A stretch of DNA of 64,000 nt from Kitasatospora sp. NBC_01266 (lineage in GTDB: Bacteria > Actinomycetota > Actinomycetes > Streptomycetales > Streptomycetaceae), in NCBI RefSeq assembly GCF_036242395.1, contig NZ_CP108458.1, positions 1 through 64,000 of the forward strand, written 5' to 3'. Numbering within the stretch: position 1 is the stretch's first letter; each line of letters starts with the position of its first letter. Both the position numbers and the translations under genes were made by a program. This document shows positions 8,234-17,804 of this stretch, in pieces. The notes under the pieces were generated by a model. It worked only from the letters and a program-made list of their open reading frames with translations, did no database searches and had not been told where the DNA came from.

Positions 8234-10420
8234 TCATCCACCCGAACCCCAGTGACAAGGGCCGCCGTCCGCTTCCACAGTCGAACCCCCGCAGCAGTGA
8301 TCACACCGAAGGGGACCTAGATCGTGATAGTCCCCCCCTTGGCCGGGATTCGGGTCGCCGCCTCGGATGGCGGTGGTGATGTCGGAGGCCCAGTCCACGG
8401 GGTGGCTGTGCCCCAGCAGGTCCGCTAGGCGGTCCAGCCGCACGCGGCGCTCGTCGGGGGCGAGCGTCAGCGCCCGGTGCAGGGTTTCGACGAGGTCGGC
8501 GGGTGAGTGAGGCTCCGTGAGGAGCGCCGCGGTGCCCAACTGTGCGGCGGCGCCGGCGTGACGGGAGAGCACCAGCACACCGGAGCGGTCGGCTGCGTGC
8601 TGGGCCGCGATGAACTCCTTCGCGGTCAGGTTCATCCCGTCCTGGAGGGAGGTCACCCAGAACACGTCGGCCGCGAGGTAGTGGTCGATCACCTCGGCCA
8701 GCGGCAGGCTGCGCGGCAGGTATTCAATGGGTCGCCAATCTCCGGTGCCCCAGTCGCGGTTGACTTCGATGATGCGGCGTTCCAGCCGCTGACGGGTCGC
8801 GTCGTGGGAGGTGATGCCGGCCTCGGGCGGCGGGCACACCAGGCGGAACCCCAGCCGTCCGCGCAACCCGGGCCGGCGGGCGAGCAGCGCGGCGATGGCT
8901 TCCACCTTCTCGACCGGGGCCTTGGCGTAGTCCAGGCGCTCGACGGAGAGCACCAGCGCCCCCTCGGCCGCGCCGGCCCGGGGCAGGCGGGCACGGGCGC
9001 GGGCCAACGCCGCGATGGCGCTGCGGTCGATGCCCAGCGGATGCACGCCGAGCCGGGGCATCCGCGGGGACCGGGCGAGGACCCGCCGGAAGCAGTCGGC
9101 GAAGGCCTCGGTGTGGAATCCGGCCCAGTCCAGGCAGCTCAGCGAGGCACGGATCTCCCCGGCGGTGGGAAGCGCGGCGAACACGTCCGCGGGCGGGAAG
9201 GGGGTGTGGTGGAACAAGCCGATCCGCAGGTCCGGGCGTGCCGGGCGGAGCAGTCCGGGGACGAGCCACAGGTTGTAGTCGTGCAGCCAGACCGTGGCAC
9301 CCGGTGCGGCCCGGGCCTGGATGTGGTCGGCGAAGCGGGCGTTCACCTCGCGGTAGTGGGCCCAGGCGTCCCGGTCGAACCGCAGGCGCTCCGACTGGGA
9401 CATCAGCACCGGCCAGAGCGTCTCCTTGCACGCCTGGTGGAAGTACCCGGACCACTCGGCGGGGCTCAACCGGACGAAGGAGAGCGGAAGCCCGGTGTCG
9501 TGGCGGTCCAGCGGTGCCGGGCGCGTGTCGGGGCCATGGACCTCCTCGGTGTCGAGGACCGCGGCGGTGGTCCAGACGGCCTGCGGGTTCCCGGTGAACA
9601 GGCTGCGCAGGGTGGGCAGGATGCCGTTGGGGCTTGCGGGTGGCCGCCATCCGTCAGGGGTCCAGGTGACCGGTGGCCGGTGGTAGCCGACCACGAGCGG
9701 GTACTCCCGTTCCACCCAGCCCAGTTCCTGAAGGGCCGACAGGATCCCGGCGGCGCCGGGCCGGTCGGGACGGTGGACGCGCTCGTCCTCGGGTACGGCG
9801 TCGAGGAGGGTGGGCTCGGCGCCACCGACGATCACTGCGTGCGCGCCGAGCCCGAAGAGCGACAGGTCGTTGAGGGAGTCGCCGGCCACCAGGACCGAGG
9901 ACATCGGCCAGCCCTGCTCGGCGGCGAGCGCCGCCAGCGCGGCCCCCTTGCTCGCCGCCGGCGGCAGCACGTCGAAGTAGCGGTCCGCGGAATAGAGCCA
10001 CGTGCAGCCCAACGCCTCCACCGTGTCGGTGAGCTCCCGTGTGAGCTGTTCGGGTCGCAGGTGGAACGAGCAGCGGCCGTCCTGGGCCACGCCGTGCTGG
10101 TATGTCAGGCCGGGCAGGCGGCGTAGTGCGGCGCGGACGTGTCGGGCTCCGGGCCAGCCGCTGCGTAACCTTCTCTGCAGGGGTTCGACCGAGGTCAACG
10201 AGACGCCGTCGAGGACGCTCGCCCCCACGTCCGCGATGATCCAGCGCGGCCTGGGTACCAGCGGGTCCCGCAGCACCTCGCGTACCGAGGGCAGGCCGCG
10301 ACCGGTCGCGAAGACCACTGTCAGCTCCGGATGACGGGCCAGCGCGCCCTGTAGTCGCCGGCGGTCGGCCCGGTTGCCGCCCAGCAGCGTGCCGTCCAGG
10401 TCGGTGACCAGAGTCCTCAT
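8234..10420 (-). CDS. HAD phosphatase - GT20 glycosyltransferase fusion (GgpPS-like)
   Basis: 728 aa. Residues 1-230 are a HAD-IIB phosphatase (LVTDLDGTLLGG motif I, FATGR, and GDSLNDLSLF motif IV). Residues about 270-690 are a GT20 domain related to trehalose-6-phosphate synthase, with HDYNL near 380, VERLDYAKAP near 491 and DGMNLTAKEF near 593. This N-phosphatase plus C-synthase order is known for bifunctional glucosylglycerol-phosphate synthase/phosphatases of heterotrophic bacteria, which make the osmolyte glucosylglycerol; trehalose synthesis is the alternative. The ATG has a GAAGGGGGC ribosome-binding site. The last 40 residues are Gly/Cys-rich and look like extension past the domain. 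It follows a pfkB gene on the same strand. Confidence 0.8.
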   Translation of the reverse strand: MRTLVTDLDGTLLGGNRADRRRLQGALARHPELTVVFATGRGLPSVREVLRDPLVPRPRWIIADVGASVLDGVSLTSVEPLQRRLRSGWPGARHVRAALRRLPGLTYQHGVAQDGRCSFHLRPEQLTRELTDTVEALGCTWLYSADRYFDVLPPAASKGAALAALAAEQGWPMSSVLVAGDSLNDLSLFGLGAHAVIVGGAEPTLLDAVPEDERVHRPDRPGAAGILSALQELGWVEREYPLVVGYHRPPVTWTPDGWRPPASPNGILPTLRSLFTGNPQAVWTTAAVLDTEEVHGPDTRPAPLDRHDTGLPLSFVRLSPAEWSGYFHQACKETLWPVLMSQSERLRFDRDAWAHYREVNARFADHIQARAAPGATVWLHDYNLWLVPGLLRPARPDLRIGLFHHTPFPPADVFAALPTAGEIRASLSCLDWAGFHTEAFADCFRRVLARSPRMPRLGVHPLGIDRSAIAALARARARLPRAGAAEGALVLSVERLDYAKAPVEKVEAIAALLARRPGLRGRLGFRLVCPPPEAGITSHDATRQRLERRIIEVNRDWGTGDWRPIEYLPRSLPLAEVIDHYLAADVFWVTSLQDGMNLTAKEFIAAQHAADRSGVLVLSRHAGAAAQLGTAALLTEPHSPADLVETLHRALTLAPDERRVRLDRLADLLGHSHPVDWASDITTAIRGGDPNPGQGGDYHDLGPLRCDHCCGGSTVEADGGPCHWGSGG

Positions 10421-10584
10421 TCGGTGCCCCCTTCGGCGCGCGAGGGGCCGGGCCCACGCGCGTCCGCTCGTGTCAGCTCAGGATCACCGGACGCTAACAC
10501 GAGGCGATCACCAAGTGAACGGGGCCTGCCACCGTGTGCGACGGCCGGGGTGCCGGCTCGGTGGCGCGGCGGGTGGACAGAGCG

Positions 10585-11556
10585 TCAGAGTGGGGGGACG
10601 CGAGCAAGCCAGTGCAGCAGCCCGGCACGGTCGAGGGCGCGGCTGGAGCCCGGGCCGGTCACGGCGGCGGCGCCGCAAGCGACGGCGGCGGCGAGGCAGT
10701 CGGGAAGCTGCTTCCCTGCGAGGAGGGCGTGCACGAAGCCGGCGTTGAAGCAGTCACCCGCTCCGGTGGTGTCCACGACGTCGACCGGGATGGCGCGGAC
10801 GTCGTACCGTTTCCCCTCCTGCACCGCGCTGGCCCCTTCGCCTCCGCGCTTGACGATCACGGTGCGCACGAGTCCGGCCAGCAGGTCGAGCGCGTCGTCG
10901 ACCGTGCCCGCACCGGTCAGCCGCAGTGCCTCGTCGGCGTTGGGGGCGAAGACGTCCACGTCGGCGAGGACCTCGCGTACCGTGGGCGTGTCGAGGGTGG
11001 CGGGCACGTCCTGGCAGTCCATGAACACCAGAGTGCCGAGCTGACGCGCGACCGACAGGGATGCCTTCAGCTCGGCGCCGAAACGCAGTTGGGGCAACAT
11101 CAACACCTCGGGGCGGTGCTCGCGCAGCAACTCGGTGAGCGGCGGCGCCCCGTGCGGGTCCTGATAGCTGACCATGGCCCGGTCGCCCGGGTACGACAGC
11201 GCCACCGTGACACTGCGCAGCGGAGCGGCGTGGTGACGAAAGCCGCTCTCGTCCAGGCCCTCGGCCTGAGCCGCGCCGAGCACGAGTGAGCTGAACAGGT
11301 CGGTGCCGAAGTCGGTGGCCCACACCACGTCGCGGTCCAACCGGTGCGTGGCCATCGCCAGTGTGAAGGCCCCGCCGGGCAGCAGGTCGAGCGCCCCTGC
11401 GAAGACCTCGGTGCCCGGCCGGACCGGCCGTTCGAGGTCCTGGAAGATCAGATCAGCGAAGTACTCGCCAACAACCAGCACTTCGCGACCCCGCACCGCA
11501 CCAGCCGTCACCCGTGGACTTCCTGGCGACGAGTCATCAAAAGCTGCGCCGCTCAC
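10585..11556 (-). CDS. PfkB-family carbohydrate kinase
   Basis: 323 aa. The ribokinase/PfkB signature DTTGAGDCFNAGF lies at about 260-272 and contains the catalytic Asp. The N-terminal Gly-rich motif is LLPGGAFTLAMATHRL. The substrate is probably a sugar or nucleoside and cannot be set from sequence. The GTG at 11556 has an AGGAGAAA site upstream; an ATG 4 nt away is out of frame and closes quickly. It is upstream of the HAD-GT20 gene with a 164-bp gap holding an imperfect hairpin (CGTGTCAGC ... GCTAACACG), so the two may be coexpressed with partial attenuation. Confidence 0.85.
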   Translation of the reverse strand: MSGAAFDDSSPGSPRVTAGAVRGREVLVVGEYFADLIFQDLERPVRPGTEVFAGALDLLPGGAFTLAMATHRLDRDVVWATDFGTDLFSSLVLGAAQAEGLDESGFRHHAAPLRSVTVALSYPGDRAMVSYQDPHGAPPLTELLREHRPEVLMLPQLRFGAELKASLSVARQLGTLVFMDCQDVPATLDTPTVREVLADVDVFAPNADEALRLTGAGTVDDALDLLAGLVRTVIVKRGGEGASAVQEGKRYDVRAIPVDVVDTTGAGDCFNAGFVHALLAGKQLPDCLAAAVACGAAAVTGPGSSRALDRAGLLHWLARVPPL

Positions 11557-11782
11557 TCATCCCACTTTCTCCTCCGGCTCCTACGGTCGGTGCCGCCATG
11601 CCTATCCAGAGCTTCCGGGCCACATCCAGGCATCCGAGATGTGGGGTGCCCCGAACGCGGAGTCGAGACACCCTCCGCGATCACGGTGCCCAGCCGTTCC
11701 GGCCCCCGGGTCCGCCTACGCCGGTACCCGTGGGGCCCGCCGGGTTGGCGCTGTCGCCGTTCTCCTTGAGCTTCGGCGCCGG

Positions 11783-12136
11783 CTACGCGCTTGCCTGGAT
11801 CACGTCGTCGATCTTGTAGTTCGGAACGCTGATGTCCAAGGACACGTCCAGGGACTTGGCGGTCGCTGCCGTGGGGGCGCTGGGGGCTCCGGGGGTGTAG
11901 GTGGCGATGGCGTTGCCGTTCGCGTCCACGACCGCGAGTTCTCCGGGGATCGTGTTGCCGCCGCTGACGACCAGCACGGCAACACCGTCGACGTAGCGCA
12001 GACTCAACGTGCCCAGGTTCTCCGCGGCGGGCTGGGTCGCCGGGATCACGAAGTCCGAGTCCGCGGTTGCCGTGCTGTGCGGACCGGGCTCGGGGGCGCT
12101 GGTGCCCGTGATGTCGCGAGGGGTGATGTCGGGCAC
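11783..12136 (-). CDS. Hypothetical protein, start uncertain
   Basis: About 117 aa from a GTG at 12136 (an ATG at 12208 is also possible). The C-terminal 90 residues look coding, with alternating hydrophobic beta-strand pattern (LSLRYVDGVAVLVVSGG, ELAVVDANGNAIATYTPG) and end IDDVIQASA. The open frame continues to 12565 but that part belongs to a different relic. No family recognised. Confidence 0.45.
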   Translation of the reverse strand: MPDITPRDITGTSAPEPGPHSTATADSDFVIPATQPAAENLGTLSLRYVDGVAVLVVSGGNTIPGELAVVDANGNAIATYTPGAPSAPTAATAKSLDVSLDISVPNYKIDDVIQASA

Positions 12137-12314
12137 GGTTGATCCCAATCCGCCGGGTGCATGGTGGTGCTGAACGGGTGAAGCCTTCCACTCCAGGCCC
12201 GGGTCCATGCACCCAACCGAACTGCTTTGCCGCGAAGGGCTGACCGTCAGCGACCTCGCGCTCGGCCGCGTCCACAGTCCGCCGTGAGCGACCCCATGAC
12301 AGACGTGATGCTTC

Positions 12315-12565
12315 TCAGGTCGCAGCTCCCGGGCAGGCGAAGTTGGCGAGGCGGCCCGGGGCCCAGGGGGTGGAGGCGAGTTGGGCGAGGGCGCGGGGGC
12401 GAGGGTGGTGAGCAGGCCGAGCATCTGCATGGTGCGGACGAAGTGCAGGTGCAGCACCGGGTGGTGGGGCAGGCGGGCGGTGGCGGCGCCGAGAAAAGCG
12501 GTGGCGATCCGGCTCGACAAGAGCAGCCGTAATCCTGCCAGGCGCAGTTCGGTCGAGGTGCTCAC
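12315..12565 (-). pseudogene. Frameshifted small gene relic
   Basis: From a GTG at 12565 the frame reads STELRLAGLRLLLSSRIATA, PHHPVLHLHFVRTMQMLGLL and TTLAPAP. The coding signal then moves to another frame ending LASTPWAPGRLANFACPG at a TGA at 12315. One indel near 12,385 would join the two. There is no clear ribosome-binding site. Family not recognised. Confidence 0.35.
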
Positions 12566-12731
12566 CGACCACGGGCTACGGACGAGAGCGGCGGCTCCAC
12601 GTGGGGTTTCACCGGGCCTGACTCGAGCTGGGGCGGGTGACCGGCGCGGCCCGGCCCGCCACGGTGGCCGCCACGCTCAGCGGCCCCTCGGCCTCACACC
12701 CGACAACGGCGCGGTGCAGTACGGTCCCCGC

Positions 12732-13085
12732 ATGGGCGAACCCGCGCAGCCGCCCTCCCCCGCCCCGGCGGGCGCAGCCGCCGTACCGGAGCCGGCCGTC
12801 GAGGAACTCCTCGACGCCGCGCTCGACTTGACGGTGCGTACCGGCGAGAGCGGTGCGTTGCGGGGGCTGGTCGCCGAGCTGAACCGCCGCGGTGACGATG
12901 CCCGCTGGCAGGCCGGGGTGCTGTACCTGGGGCTGTTGTCGTCCCGGCCGGTGTACGGGAGGAACGAACGCGAGGGAGTGGAGCACCTGCGCCGGGTCGC
13001 CAAGACCGCCGACCACGCGACAGCGACCGTCCTGACCCTCCTCGCGGCGCACCGCGAAGGCGGTGAACGGGCGGCGCGGTCCGTC
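12732..13085 (+). pseudogene. Hypothetical gene truncated by an IS3 fragment
   Basis: From the ATG at 12732 the frame gives about 118 coding-like residues, helical and possibly TPR- or Sel1-like (ALRGLVAELNRRGDDARWQA, LYLGLLSSRPVYG, REGVEHLRRVAKTADHATAT). Coding character is lost near 13,085, where an IS3 transposase fragment begins in another frame. The 3' part is therefore missing. Function unknown. Confidence 0.5.
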
Positions 13086-13107
13086 TGGAGCCAGAGCACC
13101 CCGCAGC

Positions 13108-13338
13108 TGCTACTACTACCACGAGCACCGGCACGGTGGCATCGGCCTGCACACCCCGGCATCCGTGCACTTCGGCACCGCAGACCTGGTCCGCGAGCAG
13201 CGGGCCGCCACCCTCACCGAGGCCTACGCCCGCCACCCAGAGCGCTTCGCCCGACGGCCGAAGCCCCCCGAGATACCCCAGACGGTCTGGATCAACGAGC
13301 CGAAGCAGGAGACAGAACCCGCTCAACAGTCCATATAG
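13108..13338 (+). pseudogene. IS3-family transposase C-terminal fragment
   Basis: The frame from 13108 to the TAG at 13336-13338 encodes CYYYHEHRHGGIGLHTPASVH, then AATLTEAYARHPERFARRP and PQTVWINEP. This is the recognisable end of integrase-core IS3 transposases (NHEHRHSGIGxxTP...HPERF...AWINPP). The DDE catalytic part is absent. It joins the truncated gene at 12732 on one side and the small secreted-protein gene at 13323 on the other. Confidence 0.75.
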
Positions 13339-13628
13339 CAACAAACCGTCTCATTTGACTTGACAGCTTCCGGGCACTGGTTCGGGGTCGGCTGGTACAG
13401 GCTGTAGATCCGGACGTAGGAGACCGGGCTGGCGGCGGGGGTGGCATCCGCCGCCCGGGGGCTGGGTGCTTGGCCCTTGTCCCAGTTCACCTGGTGGGAG
13501 GTGGCCGAGGCGCTGCCCGGCGTACCGACCACCGACTGGCCGTTGGCGTAGGCCGTGCCTGTGCCTGTCGTCGCCGCGGCCATGAGGCCGGCCGCGGCGG
13601 CTGCTGTCCCGAGAGTCTTCTTGATCAT
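13323..13628 (-). CDS. Small secreted protein, 3' end altered by IS fragment
   Basis: 101 aa. Residues 1-28 are a signal peptide (MIKKTLG, Ala-rich core, TAYA cleavage). The mature part is short and hydrophilic (NGQSVVGTPGSASATSHQVNW). A perfect AAGGAG site lies before the ATG at 13628. The last residues (NETVCCYMDC) are read from sequence adjoining the IS3 fragment, so the native C terminus was probably lost. The N terminus recalls rodlin-type secreted proteins, but the body does not match. Confidence 0.55.
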   Translation of the reverse strand: MIKKTLGTAAAAAGLMAAATTGTGTAYANGQSVVGTPGSASATSHQVNWDKGQAPSPRAADATPAASPVSYVRIYSLYQPTPNQCPEAVKSNETVCCYMDC

Positions 13629-13737
13629 GCTGTGCTTCTCCTTGATGGGAGTTGGTCTGATGCGTACGGGTGAGGGCGCTGACGCCTTGGTGTGGCCGGC
13701 AGTGTCCCGGCACGTTGCAGCCGCGTGAGCTGCGCTT

Positions 13738-13874
13738 TGGGACGGCATTGCAGGCACTCGATAACGCACCGATCCGGGGGGATCGTGCTGCGCCGCACTG
13801 GACCGCGCTGCCTGACGGGCTCAGCCCCGCACACCAGCAACTCGTGGAGGAACTACGGGCGCTCAAGGACGAGC
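13738..13874 (+). pseudogene. Fragment, possibly of a helix-turn-helix protein
   Basis: One frame reads FGTALQALDNAPIRGDRAAP, HWTALPDGLSPAHQQLVEEL and RALKDEH. The segment SPAHQQLVEELRALKDEH resembles the start of an XRE-type HTH domain in streptomycete regulators, but the HTH itself is missing. It abuts the partial copy of the 3.2-kb gene. Call is tentative. Confidence 0.3.
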
Positions 13875-14136
13875 ACCGGCCAGTGGGCCCGGGAAGGCGG
13901 GCGAGCCCGTCGACGTTGCGGGCTACCTGGAGCGGGCCGGCTACACCGAAGTGTCCGACGGCCCGCCGGGCGAGCCGCGGATCGCCCGACTCCACGAACT
14001 GGTGGCCGGCTACCAGTTGGACACCGATCGGCCGCACCCGCGCACCACTGAGCTGCACACTGCGTTGGAGGACGTCGCCGCCCTCCCCGACCGGCTGCGG
14101 CGCCACGGGTACGCGGCCGCGGCACAGGCCGCCCGA
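13875..14136 (+). pseudogene. Frameshifted partial copy of the 3214 gene
   Basis: From 13,900 the frame encodes GEPVDVAGYLERAGYTEV, GEPRIARLHELVAGYQLD, TTELHTALEDVAALPDRL and RRHGYAAAAQAA, closely matching residues about 48-133 of the intact gene at 3214-3615. A 2-base shortfall near 13,890-13,899 breaks the frame. The stop codon of the intact copy (TGA) is CGA here, and homology continues about 30 bp past it. The 5' half is absent. Confidence 0.8.
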
Positions 14137-14359
14137 TCCGCTTCCCACCGCGGCCGGCGCCGGGGCCTCGGAGGGAGGACCCGACTGCGGTCCCGGCGTC
14201 CGCGGTGGCGTTCGTGGCCTGATACGGGTGGCGTCTGGCAGACCCGGATCTTGTAACGGTTCGGAACTGCGTGCCCGCGAGAGCGATCGAGACCTTGCCT
14301 ACGTCAAGCCGGAGGTCAGTTCACCGGGCCCTGCCCTTGGGCATCGTCCCACCTGTCGG

Positions 14360-14728
14360 TCACCAGGACCCAGAGGTGTACGCCGGGCCGTCGTACACAC
14401 CGGGTGGTGGTGTTGACCAGGGGGCTGCGTTGCCACCGACGTTCACACCGTAGCCCGAGCCGTTACCCCAGTTGCTGAAGGTGAACTGGCCGAGGTCGCC
14501 ATACTGACCAGGGCTCCAGTATTCGAACGACCCCCAGTTGTACCCGGGCGAGTTGAAGTCGAGACAGATGCTGTTACTGGGACACGCCTCCGAGCGTCCG
14601 GGCCCGGCAGCGTAGGCCGATTCTGTTATCCCGACGAGCGTGGCCGCCAGGGCTGCGGCGACGACGCCGACCGACGCCGTCCGTTTCCCCCCGTTATTCC
14701 GATCATGCTCAGGTTCATGGAACTCCAT
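14360..14728 (-). CDS. Secreted I36-like small protein
   Basis: 122 aa from the ATG at 14728. A hydrophilic N terminus precedes a hydrophobic segment (SVGVVAAALAATLVGITESAYA, cleavage after AYA). The mature domain has two Cys (EACPSNSICLDF) and many Gly, Tyr, Trp and Asn. The pattern CPSNSICLF...W..G resembles small secreted peptidase-inhibitor family I36 proteins of Streptomyces. The ribosome-binding site is weak, so the start is unsure. It is divergent from the SARP gene. Confidence 0.6.
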   Translation of the reverse strand: MEFHEPEHDRNNGGKRTASVGVVAAALAATLVGITESAYAAGPGRSEACPSNSICLDFNSPGYNWGSFEYWSPGQYGDLGQFTFSNWGNGSGYGVNVGGNAAPWSTPPPGVYDGPAYTSGSW

Positions 14729-14870
14729 TTCTGGTCGTTGCGTTGGGCGGGAACGGGCCGGCCACCCCACGGCGACGTTATGGACACCCGCCCGTCGGCC
14801 GTCCTAGATTCGTCCTTGTACGAGGTCAGCCGGAGGGAGCTGGCGCTGACCGTGAAGTGCCAGGAGGGAC

Positions 14871-17804
14871 ATGAGGTTTGGCGTGCTGGGGCCGTTGTAT
14901 GCCCAGATCACCGGGCGCGAGGTCCGGCTCGACGGGCCGCGGCAGGCCAAGATGCTGGCCGCGCTTCTGGTCGACGCCAACAACCTCGTCGCCACGGAAC
15001 GGCTGGTCGCCGTGATGTGGGACGGGAAGGCACCCGTCACCGCGGTCCGTCAGGTCCAGGACGCTCTCTCCGGGGTGCGCCGCAACCTTGCCGCGTGCGG
15101 AGCACCCGGTTCCCTGATCAGCACGCGGCGCGGCGGCTACCAGATCCACCTGGCCCCGGATCAGCTCGACCTGCTGGAGTTCGACCACGAGCGGCACCTC
15201 GCCGAACGGCACACTGCCCCGTTCGAGACGGCTGTCGCACTGCGGCGCGCGCTGACCTGCTGGCGCGGTGACGCCCTGGTCGACATCTCCAGCCGGGTCC
15301 TGGAGCTCGATGCGGCACGGCTGAACGAGAAGCGCGCGGCCACGCACAAACTGTGTCTGAGCATCGAACTCGGCCTGGGGCGTCATCGGGAGGTCATCGA
15401 GGAACTGACCGCCCTGCTCCGCGAGCACCCCTACGACGAGCACGTCGCCGAACGCTTGATGGTCGCCCTCTACCGGTGCGGGCGGCAAGGCGAGGCGCTG
15501 CAGGTGTACGAGCGGCTGCGCCGGACACTCGCACGCGAACTCGGCGTCGACCCCGCACCGCCGCTCCAGGCGCTGCATGGGCGCATCCTGGTCGCCGATC
15601 CCACCCTGACGTCCCCTGTCCCGGCGCGTGGTTCCGCGGACACGCGACCGGAGAGTCCTGGCGCGGCGGCCACCGAACTGGACATGGCGATGCCGGTGCG
15701 CCAACTGCCTTTTGACATACCCGACTTCGTGGGCCGAGCCGACGCGCTGGCCGAGATCGCCCGATTACTCGACGGGTCGGCGCGCAACCGGGCCCCGGTG
15801 GCCGTCATCGTGGGCGGTCCTGGTGTCGGCAAGTCCTGTCTGGTGACGCACGCCGCGCGGCTGGCGAGCGCCACCTTCCCCGACGGCCAGCTCTACCTCA
15901 ACCTCGCCGGGACATCGGACGGGCCGCGGGACCCGGCGCTGATGCTGGCCGAGGCGCTGCGCGCGCTCTCGGTCGCCGGCAGCGCGATTCCGAATGGCCT
16001 GTCCGAACGGGCCGCGCTCTACCGGTCGTTGCTCGCGGATCGCCGGATGCTGGTGGTGCTGGACGACGCCGGTCACGCCGATCAGGTGCTGCCCTTGCTA
16101 CCGGGGGCCGACGGCTGCGCCATGTTGATCACCAGCCGCACTCTGCTGACGCAGCTTCCCGGCACACGCCACATCGACCTGGACGTGCTGAGCCCGGCAG
16201 AGGCGCGGGAGTTGTTCACCGGAATTGTCGGTCGGCGGCGGGTCGAGCGGGAACCGGCGGAGGCCGACGCGATCCTCGACTGCTGCGGCAACCTGCCGTT
16301 GGCGATCCGGATCGCCAGCGCCAAGCTCGCCGGCCGCCCAGCTTGGTCGCTACGGGTGCTGCGCGAACGGATCGAGGACGAGTCCCGGCGGCTGGCCGAG
16401 CTGAGAATCGGGGATCTCAGCGTGCGAGCCAGCGTCGAACTGAGCTTGCGGCTGCTGCCGGCCGACGCGGTGCGTGCGCTGGGCCTGCTGGGTCTGCTCG
16501 GCGCCTACACCCTGCCCGGCTGGGTGTTCGGCCCGCTGCTGGACCGCTCGGACGCCGAAGAGGTGCTGGACACCCTCGTCGACGCCAACCTGGTGCGGCT
16601 CACCACAACCGACGCCATCGGCCAGCCGCGCTACCGGCTGCACGACCTGATCAGGGCCTGTGCCGTGGAGAACGCCGCCCAACTGCCGGCGGCGGACAAG
16701 CGGGACGCGATTGTCCGGGTGCTGTCCGCCTGGCTCGACCTGGCCGGGCGCGGCACCGATCGGCTGCCGACCGGGCTGCTGGCCGCCGCGCCCGGTTCGG
16801 CGCCGCGCTGGTCGCTGCCCGACACGGTCGTGGACCGGCTGCTGGCCGACCCGGTCGGCTGGTTCGACGCGGAACGCGACACCCTGCTCGGCGCGGTGAA
16901 ACTGGCCGTGGACTGGGGACTGGACGAGCTGGCCTGGGAGCTGGCGGCCAGCCCGGTGACCTACTACGACCACCGGTGCCTGTATCAGGACTGGGAGCAC
17001 GGGCACCGGCTCGCGTTGGACGCGGCCGAGGCGGCCGGCAACGTGCGCGGCGCATCGGTGCTGCTGCGCGATCTTGGCCAGCTGCACATCTACCGAGACG
17101 AGTTCGAGGAGGCAACCCGTGCCCTGGAGTCCTCCGTCGGGCTGTGCCAAGACGGCAAGGACAAGCGCGGCGAGGCGTTGTCGGTGGCGATGCTGGGCAC
17201 GGTCAGCCGGGTGCAGGGCCGTGACGACGAAGCCGTCGAGCGTGTCGAGCAGGCGCTTGCCATCGCGGTCGATGAGGACGACCGGCAGCTCAGGGCACAC
17301 CTGTCCTGTTCGATGGCCGTGATGCGGCTCATGCAAGGGGAACTCGCCGAGGCGGAGTCCTGGTTCGGTGAGGCCTTGCGCCAGGCCACGGCGCTCGCCG
17401 ACGGGCACCGGGTGGCGGTCGTGCTGCGGCGGTTCAGCCGGCTGTACGATCGGCGCGGTGATCCGGACGAGGCACTGCGCTGCCTGCGGCAGGCGTTGGC
17501 CACCTTCGAGGAGCTGGCCGACGAGCGGTGCGCCGCGTACACGCTGCTGGAAGTCGGCCGCGTGTACGCCGGTCAGCACGACCGGGACCGGGCAAGCCGG
17601 GCGTTGGAGCGCGCGGCGGACCTTTTCCACCGGCACGGCGATCGTCAGGACGAGGCCGCGTGCTGGCAACTGATCGGCGACCTGGACGCCGCCGCCGGCG
17701 TCCACGACCTGGCCCGCCGGCATCGCGAGCGAGCGCTGCGGCTGTGGCAGACGATCGACGACATGAACCAGACGAATGCTCCAGCGCGACCATCATCGCC
17801 GTGA
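14871..17804 (+). CDS. AfsR/SARP-type transcriptional regulator with NB-ARC and TPR domains
   Basis: 977 aa. Residues 1-95 are an OmpR-like DNA-binding domain (MRFGVLGPLYA...RQAKMLAALLV, with LISTRRGGYQI wing) and 98-243 a bacterial transcriptional activation domain (YDEHVAERLMVALYRCGRQGEALQVYERLR). Residues about 290-600 are an NB-ARC ATPase with P-loop VGGPGVGKS near 315, kinase-2 RRMLVVLDD and ITSR. Residues about 690-960 are TPR-like helical repeats. Such proteins activate secondary-metabolite or differentiation genes. An AGGAGG site sits just before the ATG. No biosynthetic cluster is adjacent, so the target is unknown. Confidence 0.9.
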   Translation: MRFGVLGPLYAQITGREVRLDGPRQAKMLAALLVDANNLVATERLVAVMWDGKAPVTAVRQVQDALSGVRRNLAACGAPGSLISTRRGGYQIHLAPDQLDLLEFDHERHLAERHTAPFETAVALRRALTCWRGDALVDISSRVLELDAARLNEKRAATHKLCLSIELGLGRHREVIEELTALLREHPYDEHVAERLMVALYRCGRQGEALQVYERLRRTLARELGVDPAPPLQALHGRILVADPTLTSPVPARGSADTRPESPGAAATELDMAMPVRQLPFDIPDFVGRADALAEIARLLDGSARNRAPVAVIVGGPGVGKSCLVTHAARLASATFPDGQLYLNLAGTSDGPRDPALMLAEALRALSVAGSAIPNGLSERAALYRSLLADRRMLVVLDDAGHADQVLPLLPGADGCAMLITSRTLLTQLPGTRHIDLDVLSPAEARELFTGIVGRRRVEREPAEADAILDCCGNLPLAIRIASAKLAGRPAWSLRVLRERIEDESRRLAELRIGDLSVRASVELSLRLLPADAVRALGLLGLLGAYTLPGWVFGPLLDRSDAEEVLDTLVDANLVRLTTTDAIGQPRYRLHDLIRACAVENAAQLPAADKRDAIVRVLSAWLDLAGRGTDRLPTGLLAAAPGSAPRWSLPDTVVDRLLADPVGWFDAERDTLLGAVKLAVDWGLDELAWELAASPVTYYDHRCLYQDWEHGHRLALDAAEAAGNVRGASVLLRDLGQLHIYRDEFEEATRALESSVGLCQDGKDKRGEALSVAMLGTVSRVQGRDDEAVERVEQALAIAVDEDDRQLRAHLSCSMAVMRLMQGELAEAESWFGEALRQATALADGHRVAVVLRRFSRLYDRRGDPDEALRCLRQALATFEELADERCAAYTLLEVGRVYAGQHDRDRASRALERAADLFHRHGDRQDEAACWQLIGDLDAAAGVHDLARRHRERALRLWQTIDDMNQTNAPARPSSP

